DNA of 5,511 nucleotides. Origin: Clostridiaceae bacterium UBA6085. GTDB taxonomy: Bacteria > Bacillota > Clostridia > Clostridiales > Clostridiaceae. Position numbers and translations under genes: made by a program. This document shows positions 1-4,988 of this stretch, one piece after another. How positions within the stretch are numbered: position 1 is the stretch's first letter; each line of letters begins with the position of its first letter. The DNA lies in assembly GCA_002428605.1 (NCBI GenBank), contig DIXH01000061.1:21189-26699 (forward strand), read 5' to 3'. The notes beneath the pieces are model-generated. The model did not search any database, was not told the DNA's origin, and saw nothing but the letters and a program-made list of their open reading frames with translations.

Positions 1-612
1 CCTGAAAGGCTTCTGGCTCATATGGCAGGGACAGGCTCAATAGGCAAGAACCACATGCTTATAACAAGGAAATATGGCTCATATGTATTTCTTGGTGAGA
101 TCCTTACAGACTGGGAGACAATAACCGATGAGAGGGATCCACAGGATGCCATGAACCACTCCATATGCGGGGATTGTGACATCTGCCAGAGGGCATGCCC
201 GACCTCCATACTTCAGGGAGAATACTATGAGACCGGGAGATGCATGTCGTACATCACTCAGGATAAGAAAGTTAAGGATGAGGACCTGGACCTCTTCAGG
301 GGAAGGCTTTTCGGCTGCGATACCTGCCAGAGGGTATGTCCGCTCAACAAATATGCTGAGAGGTCACATATCGCTGAATTCAAGCCATTGCCATTCATGA
401 GGGATCCTGACCTGAATGAGATCGCGGCAATGGATAACAGGACCTTTAAAAGATACAGGGAAACTTCATCAGGTTGGAGAGGAAAGAAGCTCCTTAAAAG
501 GAACGCCATGATAGCGCTGGCTTCGAAAGGGATGGAGATCCGCGAAGAGTATGCGGATACCGAGTATCTGAAGGATATCAGGGAAAGACTTTTAAAGAGA
601 TATAAACTATAA
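1..612 (+). CDS. queG: Epoxyqueuosine reductase QueG, 3' part (5' end outside the window)
   Basis: QueG is the cytoplasmic cobalamin- and [4Fe-4S]-dependent enzyme that reduces epoxyqueuosine to queuosine at the wobble position of certain tRNAs. The frame is open from base 1, and 203 residues are visible before the TAA at 610-612. The ATG at 22 lies inside the conserved region (Gly-Thr-Gly-Ser-Ile-Gly-Lys-Asn, the family's Gly-x-Gly-x-Ile-Gly-Lys element), so it is not the true start; the N-terminal part is missing because of the window edge. The cluster ligands are clear: CxxCxxCxxxCP at 166-201, a single Cys at 241-243 (Cys-Met-Ser-Tyr-Ile-Thr), and CxxCxxxCP at 316-342. The tail around 481-530 (Lys-Arg-Asn-Ala-Met-Ile-Ala-Leu) resembles the HEAT-like repeat at the end of QueG proteins. 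It is the first visible gene of the operon, 26 bases before the chosen plsC start. A different ferredoxin-like reductase is unlikely given the whole motif set. Confidence 0.93.
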   Translation, partial: PERLLAHMAGTGSIGKNHMLITRKYGSYVFLGEILTDWETITDERDPQDAMNHSICGDCDICQRACPTSILQGEYYETGRCMSYITQDKKVKDEDLDLFRGRLFGCDTCQRVCPLNKYAERSHIAEFKPLPFMRDPDLNEIAAMDNRTFKRYRETSSGWRGKKLLKRNAMIALASKGMEIREEYADTEYLKDIRERLLKRYKL

Positions 613-613
613 T
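608..613 (+). promoter_or_regulatory. Possible -10 box (TATAAT) before plsC
   Basis: TATAAT at 608-613 is a perfect sigma-70-type -10 hexamer overlapping the queG stop codon. A transcript would start near 620, just ahead of the plsC Shine-Dalgarno at 626-631. No good -35 match lies 16-18 bases upstream and there is no extended TG element. TATAAT also occurs mid-gene at 3698-3703, so a chance match is quite possible. Confidence 0.25.
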
Positions 614-625
614 TAAGTTTACTAT

Positions 626-631
626 GAGGGG
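626..631 (+). promoter_or_regulatory. Shine-Dalgarno site that decides the plsC start
   Basis: GAGGGG at 626-631 lies seven bases before the ATG at 639. In-frame ATGs also occur at 624 and 633, but the site overlaps the first and is only one base from the second, so neither can use it. No comparable purine run precedes 624 (upstream is AATTAAGTTTACT). This makes 639 the best start. Confidence 0.7.
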
Positions 632-638
632 TATGCAT

Positions 639-1340
639 ATGTTCAGAGATCTACTACTTAAGACTGCCATGGTCCTTCCGCCGAAAGTCCAGAAATATGC
701 GGCGGAAAAGGTGCTGGACTACGTGTTCACGAAGGTAGCGCCAATCAGGGTAACTGGAGGAGAAAATCTTCCTGAACCCGGAATGCCGGCGATATTCGTC
801 TGCAACCATCTTTCAAACCTTGACGGTCCTGTCATAAGGCGGGTGCTGAAGAGGCAGGATCCTTATTTTGTAGCGGGATTGAAGCTTGACAACGTGTCGC
901 TGACATCACTTTTCAAGAACCTTTTCAAGAGCGTTGACATCAAGCCCAATTCACCCGATAAGGAAGCGATGAAGGCGATGCTTGGTCACCTGAAGGCAGG
1001 TGAATCCATCATGATCTTCCCTGAGGGAACCAGGTCAAGGTCATATTCGCTTCAGGAAGGGAAGAGAGGGATACTTCTCATAGCAAGGCTTTCAGGGGTT
1101 CCCATAGTGCCCATGGCCCTGACCGGAACAGACAAGGTGCTGCCGATTAATCCGGAGGGTGAAATGGGGGCCGAGAAGGTCCACAAGGGGAATATAAGCC
1201 TTACTATCGGCAAGCCTTTCAATCTTCCGTTGAAGCTTCAGGATGAATCCAAGGAGGACTTCGAGAAGCGGTCCATGGATGCGATAATGATAAGCATCGC
1301 AAATATGCTTCCCAAAGAGTACAGGGGCATATACGCCTGA
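639..1340 (+). CDS. plsC: 1-acyl-sn-glycerol-3-phosphate acyltransferase (PlsC family)
   Basis: The protein should acylate lysophosphatidic acid at sn-2 to give phosphatidic acid, the precursor of membrane glycerophospholipids, at the inner face of the cytoplasmic membrane. With the start at 639 it has 233 residues, a normal length for short bacterial PlsC proteins. The catalytic HX4D motif is Asn-His-Leu-Ser-Asn-Leu-Asp (His57, Asp62), and the substrate-binding motif Phe-Pro-Glu-Gly-Thr-Arg is at 127-132. A Val-Pro-Ile-Val-Pro-Met-Ala segment further on fits the last conserved PlsC block. There is no strong transmembrane helix; the N-terminal 25 residues look amphipathic, which suits peripheral membrane binding. 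The start rests on the Shine-Dalgarno at 626-631; upstream ATGs at 624 and 633 would add five or two residues. It lies 26 bases after queG and 19 before nth. Exact acyl-donor and acceptor specificity cannot be read from the sequence; the family also holds other lyso-lipid acyltransferases. Confidence 0.9.
   Translation: MFRDLLLKTAMVLPPKVQKYAAEKVLDYVFTKVAPIRVTGGENLPEPGMPAIFVCNHLSNLDGPVIRRVLKRQDPYFVAGLKLDNVSLTSLFKNLFKSVDIKPNSPDKEAMKAMLGHLKAGESIMIFPEGTRSRSYSLQEGKRGILLIARLSGVPIVPMALTGTDKVLPINPEGEMGAEKVHKGNISLTIGKPFNLPLKLQDESKEDFEKRSMDAIMISIANMLPKEYRGIYA
676..707 (+). repeat. 8-bp inverted repeat early in plsC
   Basis: TTCCGCCG at 676-683 is the exact reverse complement of CGGCGGAA at 700-707, with a 16-base loop. 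The stem starts 37 bases after the plsC ATG. Adding a two-base bulge would let CC at 674-675 pair with GG at 710-711. Six of the eight pairs are G-C. It is inside coding sequence and may be a coincidence. Confidence 0.5.
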
Positions 1341-1359
1341 AGAAGGGATTTAAGGATAA

Positions 1360-2004
1360 ATGAAAAAGAAGAACAGGGAGATCATCGAGATACTGGAGAG
1401 GACCTATCCTGACGCGAGATGCGAGCTTGACCATGGGACTCCGTTCCAGCTTCTGGTTGCAACTGTGCTTTCAGCGCAGACCACAGACAAGAAGGTCAAC
1501 GAAGTCACATCAGTCCTCTTTAAAGAATACGGAACGCTTCAGGATTTCCTTGAGATAACTAAGGAGGAGCTTGAGGAACATATCAGGGTCATAGGCCTGT
1601 ACAAGAGCAAGGCGAAGAACCTTATGGGACTTTTCAGGATGCTGCACGATGAGTTTGGCGGTGAAGTTCCCAAGACCATGGAGGAGCTTACAAGGCTTCC
1701 TGGTGTTGGAAGGAAGACAGCCAATGTAGTGATGTCGAACTGCTTCGACGTACCTGCAATTGCCGTGGACACTCATGTATTCAGGGTCTCGAACAGACTT
1801 GGTCTGGCAAAGGAGAAGACTCCTGAAAAGACAGAAGAAGCGCTTATGAAGAACCTGGACAGGAAGTTATGGACCAAGGCCCACCACATGCTTATCTTCC
1901 ATGGAAGAAGACTGTGCCATGCGAAGAAGCCACAGTGCAGCGAGTGTCCTCTAAGGCTTCACTGCGACTACTACAAGGAGAATGGAGGCATTTCTGCTTC
2001 TTAG
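1360..2004 (+). CDS. nth: Endonuclease III (DNA glycosylase/AP lyase)
   Basis: Nth removes oxidised pyrimidines from DNA and cleaves the strand at the resulting abasic site in base excision repair. The 214-residue protein matches the usual length (about 211 in E. coli). It has the helix-hairpin-helix Leu-Pro-Gly-Val-Gly-Arg-Lys-Thr-Ala with catalytic Lys119, and Val-Asp-Thr-His with catalytic Asp137, equivalent to E. coli Lys120 and Asp138. The [4Fe-4S] loop is C-X6-C-X2-C-X5-C at Cys186, 193, 196 and 202. The N-terminal Leu-Ser-Ala-Gln-Thr-Thr-Asp block is typical of the family. The ATG at 1360 is preceded by AAGGA at 1352-1356 (three bases away, rather close) and by AGAAGGGA at 1341-1348 (eleven bases away). 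The gene begins 19 bases after plsC, and its TAG ends eight bases before the histidine kinase start, so it is very probably co-transcribed with both. Confidence 0.96.
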   Translation: MKKKNREIIEILERTYPDARCELDHGTPFQLLVATVLSAQTTDKKVNEVTSVLFKEYGTLQDFLEITKEELEEHIRVIGLYKSKAKNLMGLFRMLHDEFGGEVPKTMEELTRLPGVGRKTANVVMSNCFDVPAIAVDTHVFRVSNRLGLAKEKTPEKTEEALMKNLDRKLWTKAHHMLIFHGRRLCHAKKPQCSECPLRLHCDYYKENGGISAS

Positions 2005-2012
2005 CAAGAAAT

Positions 2013-4325
2013 ATGAGCGAGAACGCAAAGAGAAAGATCAAAAATTCACTCCTCGTTCTGATATCCTCCGCATTCCTTGCCCTCGGCATAAGGAAGGCGG
2101 TGGATGTTTATCTTGCAGTTTTTCCTGTGATGCAGAGCGAGAGCCTGGATGTCATAATGCTTACGCTTTCCGTGGTATCAGCACTGTGCATACTTACTTA
2201 TGCGATAGCCATGAGGAAGAAATACTCGCTGGTTCTAGCGACCGTCCTTTTCGGCGGAGGAATCCTTGAGTACGGCAATAACCTGTTCATAATAAACCGG
2301 GAGATAAATGTCAACTTCAAGGGACTATTCCTGGTCCTCATATTGTTCTCCATGTTCATGCTGGTAATGGAGAATACTGACCGTACACTTAAGAGCTGTG
2401 AGTTCGTTGTGCTTTTCGCCATAGGCATGGTAATACTATTCCTGAATACTCTTGCTGTAAGCATGGGGATCATCCAGGAAATATACTACACATCTGCCGC
2501 CGCGCCTTATATAGAAGCCTTCATACTCGCAACAATACCCATCTTCGGATTCCTGTACTACAACACCAAGGAAACGAAGCAGAACCTCTTCAACTCGCTG
2601 TTTGTGGTTGGCGCCATATTCTATACCCTTTCCCAGGTATACTACAGCCTTTTCTACTACAGGATCTATGCGCCATATTACCTTACAGCCCAGGTCTTTG
2701 AGACATTCTCCTTTTCGCTTCCGATACTTTCAACTCTGGTGACCCTTATGGCCAGCATAGCGGAGAAGGACAGGGTAATCAACAAGTCAGATATCCTCAA
2801 GAAGAACCTGTTCATGTTCTTCAAGTCCGCTGAATACAATGACCTCATATCGGTTTTCGTAAACGACAGGTTTGAGATAGTTTATTCAAATCCTAAATAC
2901 AGGTCATACTTCGGCAATTCGGGCAAGGAGCTTCAGGCTGAACTCAGGGATTATCTCATTGAGAAGGCCAAACGGATAAAGGAAAGGAAGAACTATTCAT
3001 CAAGCATACAGATAGACCTTGAGGGGAAGCAGCACATACTTGAGCTTGATGTTGTATACATACCCTCCGAGGATGAGAATGTGTTCTGCATTAATGCCAA
3101 GGATGTCACATCCTTCAGGGTAATGCAGGAATCCCTTGCTAAATCCGAGAACAAGTACAGGTCCTTCTTCAACCTGATCCCCGATTTCATATTCGTCTAT
3201 GACATAGAGAACGGCAAGATCCTTGAGGCCAACGATGCCATATACACAGAATTCGACGAGGTCAAGAGAAGGAATCTGGGTGATGATATAACCAGGAAGC
3301 TTTTCGAGACCCAGGGCAACTTCAGCCTTGAAAAGCTGGCGAAGACCATATATGCAGATGACATAATCAAGCTGGACACCTACAAGATCTATGGTGAAAA
3401 CGGAAAAATCACCTATGTGGAGCCCAATTTCAGGCTGATAAAGGTAGACGGCAAGGCAAAGCAGATCCTCGTTTTCTTAAGGAACGTCACCAATGCCAAG
3501 AAGCTTGATGAACTGAGGATCGAGAATGAAGACAACCTCAGAAGGCTTTATCAGGCACAGGAGCATGAGAAGGTAAAGAACGAGTTCTTTGCAAACATAT
3601 CCCACGAGCTGAGGACCCCTATAAACGTGATATTCTCTGCACTTGAGGTAATGGACCTCCACAGGAACAACGAGGAAAAGCAGGATGAGTACAAGTCTAT
3701 AATAAGGCAGAACTCCTACAGGCTTCTGAAGCTTGTAAACAACATACTTGACTCGACCAAGTTCGATGCCAAGTTCTACAACATAAGGCTTGTCAACATG
3801 GATGTAGTAAGGCTGGTTGAGGACACGGTCACATCGGTCGTGCCTTACGCTTCGAGCAGGGGCATTGAACTTGTTTTCGACACTGAATTCGAGGAGAAGC
3901 ACATAGCCCTGGACAAGGACAGCCTTGAAAGGGTAGTCCTTAACCTTCTGTCAAACGCCATCAAATTCACGCCCCCTGGTGGTGAGATAAAGGTCATGAT
4001 CTCTGAACAGGACGATGAGGTAAGGATAAGCGTAAGCGATACCGGGATCGGAATTCCGTCAGACAAGCTCAAGGACATATTCGACAGGTTCATACAGGTA
4101 AACAAGTCTACCACAAGGGACCACGAAGGGACCGGAATCGGACTTTCGATCGTCGACAAGCTTGTTGACATCATGGGGGGACGCTGCGAGGTAATGAGTG
4201 AGCTTGAAATGGGCTCGGATTTCTCGGTTATCCTGCCTGATGTCCAGGCGGATGACGACGGTGAAGGACCGGAAAGCTATGAGATAAGCAGAGAGAGGGT
4301 AGCCATCGAGCTATCAGACATTTGA
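2013..4325 (+). CDS. Membrane sensor histidine kinase (8 TM - PAS - PAS - HisKA - HATPase), orphan in this window
   Basis: This 770-residue protein should autophosphorylate on His and pass the phosphate to a response regulator. Residues 1-250 hold about eight hydrophobic helices (roughly 11-27, 47-66, 71-88, 103-119, 130-150, 165-182, 192-213, 224-248) with no large extracellular loop. This resembles MASE3-type sensor regions in layout, but I do not see a diagnostic motif. A weak PAS-like region lies near 270-370 and a clearer PAS near 380-493, followed by a coiled-coil linker. HisKA carries Phe-Phe-Ala-Asn-Ile-Ser-His-Glu-Leu-Arg-Thr with phospho-acceptor His531 and the E-x-x-T residues (Glu532, Thr535) linked to phosphatase activity. 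The ATPase domain is complete: N box with Asn648, Asp-Thr-Gly-Ile-Gly-Ile-Pro at 676-682, F box Phe690/Phe693, and Gly-Thr-Gly-Ile-Gly-Leu at 706-711. A short acidic tail follows and there is no receiver domain. The frame is open back to 1869, but that part overlaps nth; ATG 2013 directly precedes the first charged residues and helix 1. Signal unknown. Confidence 0.92.
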   Translation: MSENAKRKIKNSLLVLISSAFLALGIRKAVDVYLAVFPVMQSESLDVIMLTLSVVSALCILTYAIAMRKKYSLVLATVLFGGGILEYGNNLFIINREINVNFKGLFLVLILFSMFMLVMENTDRTLKSCEFVVLFAIGMVILFLNTLAVSMGIIQEIYYTSAAAPYIEAFILATIPIFGFLYYNTKETKQNLFNSLFVVGAIFYTLSQVYYSLFYYRIYAPYYLTAQVFETFSFSLPILSTLVTLMASIAEKDRVINKSDILKKNLFMFFKSAEYNDLISVFVNDRFEIVYSNPKYRSYFGNSGKELQAELRDYLIEKAKRIKERKNYSSSIQIDLEGKQHILELDVVYIPSEDENVFCINAKDVTSFRVMQESLAKSENKYRSFFNLIPDFIFVYDIENGKILEANDAIYTEFDEVKRRNLGDDITRKLFETQGNFSLEKLAKTIYADDIIKLDTYKIYGENGKITYVEPNFRLIKVDGKAKQILVFLRNVTNAKKLDELRIENEDNLRRLYQAQEHEKVKNEFFANISHELRTPINVIFSALEVMDLHRNNEEKQDEYKSIIRQNSYRLLKLVNNILDSTKFDAKFYNIRLVNMDVVRLVEDTVTSVVPYASSRGIELVFDTEFEEKHIALDKDSLERVVLNLLSNAIKFTPPGGEIKVMISEQDDEVRISVSDTGIGIPSDKLKDIFDRFIQVNKSTTRDHEGTGIGLSIVDKLVDIMGGRCEVMSELEMGSDFSVILPDVQADDDGEGPESYEISRERVAIELSDI

Positions 4326-4330
4326 TTTTT

Positions 4331-4336
4331 GGAGGA
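4331..4336 (+). promoter_or_regulatory. Shine-Dalgarno site that decides the PAP2 gene start
   Basis: GGAGGA at 4331-4336 sits six bases before the ATG at 4343. An in-frame TTG at 4322 overlaps the kinase stop codon but lies upstream of this site and has no purine-rich site suitably placed before it. The ATG at 4343 is therefore the start. Confidence 0.85.
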
Positions 4337-4342
4337 CAGCAT

Positions 4343-4984
4343 ATGGTCAGGCAAATCACAGGAAAATACGGGATCACATTAGGGAGGGTGTTATTGCTCC
4401 TCTCTGTTATCGCTTCAGCAAGCCTGTATTTTCTATTCAACAATCCCACGGAGAATGTCCTGGACCTTTCTACAGGACTGGACAGGATGCTTCCCTTCGT
4501 GCCATCATTCATTATCTTCTATGACATCTGGTACCCTTTCATAATCATAGGAGGCATGATCCTGTTTTTCCTTGATGGTAATATTTTCAAAAGGGCAGCT
4601 CTTGCACTGGATATCGGATACCTGTCATCATATGTGACCTTTTATTTTTTCCAGTCGACGGTTACAAGGCCTGATGTCTCAGGAGATGGGATATTCCTGT
4701 ACCTGGTAAGGTTTACCTATGGATTCGACAAGCCATACAACTGCTTTCCATCGATCCATGTGCTCGTTACATTCGTGGTATGTGCAGCGATACTTCGAAG
4801 CAGGGTATATTCGAAAAGCTGGAAAGTCTTTTCAATAATCATTTCGGTGCTTATAATAGTATCTACGGTGCTTATAAGGCAGCATGTCGTCCTCGACATA
4901 TTCGGTGGCATAATATACGGCATTGCGGCAATCAAGGTTTCCGACTGGATTTTTGACAGAATACCCAACAATTATAGGAGTTGA
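4343..4984 (+). CDS. PAP2-family integral membrane protein (PAP2_3 / AUR1-like lipid phosphatase or transferase)
   Basis: A 213-residue membrane protein with about six hydrophobic helices (roughly 13-32, 55-77, 87-105, 138-151, 162-178, 182-198). Three acid-phosphatase motif remnants appear in order: Thr-Arg-Pro (Arg109-Pro110) for motif 1; Cys-Phe-Pro-Ser-Ile-His (Ser137, His139) for motif 2; and Arg179-Gln-His181-x3-Asp185 for motif 3, with the catalytic nucleophile His181 and its Asp partner. The Leu-Pro-Phe-Val-Pro segment at 50-54 followed by Trp-Tyr-Pro at 63-65 fits the AUR1-like branch of the superfamily. Motif 1 lacks the usual Lys six residues before Arg-Pro, as I recall is common in that branch. 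Members hydrolyse or transfer lipid-linked phosphate groups such as phosphatidic acid or undecaprenyl pyrophosphate; the substrate here cannot be read. It begins 17 bases after the kinase gene and ends four bases before ddl, suggesting translational coupling with ddl and an envelope role, which is inference. Confidence 0.82.
   Translation: MVRQITGKYGITLGRVLLLLSVIASASLYFLFNNPTENVLDLSTGLDRMLPFVPSFIIFYDIWYPFIIIGGMILFFLDGNIFKRAALALDIGYLSSYVTFYFFQSTVTRPDVSGDGIFLYLVRFTYGFDKPYNCFPSIHVLVTFVVCAAILRSRVYSKSWKVFSIIISVLIIVSTVLIRQHVVLDIFGGIIYGIAAIKVSDWIFDRIPNNYRS
4829..4857 (+). promoter_or_regulatory. Possible internal promoter for ddl inside the PAP2 gene
   Basis: TTTTCA at 4829-4834 (four of six bases of TTGACA) is followed after exactly 17 bases by a perfect TATAAT at 4852-4857. 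Transcription would start near 4864, leaving about 125 bases before the ddl start. The sequence also encodes a transmembrane helix rich in Ile and Val written ATA/ATT/GTA, which produces A/T-rich hexamers by itself, so this is only a candidate. Confidence 0.27.
4976..4980 (+). promoter_or_regulatory. Shine-Dalgarno site of ddl, inside the PAP2 gene end
   Basis: AGGAG at 4976-4980 overlaps the last sense codons of the upstream PAP2 gene and lies eight bases before the ATG at 4989. A second in-frame ATG at 4995 would be 14 bases away, so 4989 is preferred. The overlap means ribosomes finishing the PAP2 gene cover this site, consistent with coupled translation. Confidence 0.8.
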
Positions 4985-4988
4985 ACAT

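Noticed and set aside
14..85. TGGCTCATATG repeated at 14-24 and 75-85.
   Set aside because: There are only two copies, in different reading frames of queG, in sequence where CATATG is common; most likely chance.
258..638. A 126-codon open frame on the minus strand opposite queG.
   Set aside because: It is antisense to the iron-sulfur region of a clear gene, and its translation is low-complexity Ser/Leu-rich sequence with no family features.
909..930. Tandem-like TTTTCAAGA repeat in plsC.
   Set aside because: It encodes two consecutive Leu-Phe-Lys triplets within PlsC and is too short to suggest anything beyond coding.
1869..2012. The kinase reading frame is open back to an ATG at 1869, which would add 48 residues.
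   Set aside because: This part overlaps nth, including its [4Fe-4S] cysteine codons, in another frame. The added peptide has no family character, and the natural kinase N-terminus (a charged stretch then helix 1) begins at 2013.
3477..3902. A 141-codon open frame on the minus strand opposite the kinase catalytic core.
   Set aside because: It is antisense to the HisKA/HATPase region, has no recognisable motif, and fits the chance open frames produced by the codon bias of the plus-strand gene.
4322..4342. An in-frame TTG start for the PAP2 gene overlapping the kinase stop codon.
   Set aside because: It lies upstream of the GGAGGA site that is ideally spaced for ATG 4343, and no purine-rich site serves the TTG.
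4845..4877. Direct repeat CGGTGCTTATAA at 4845-4856 and 4866-4877, with starts 21 bases apart.
   Set aside because: Both copies are in frame and encode Val-Leu-Ile in one transmembrane helix of the PAP2 protein, so coding explains it. Two copies do not make an array or a convincing operator.
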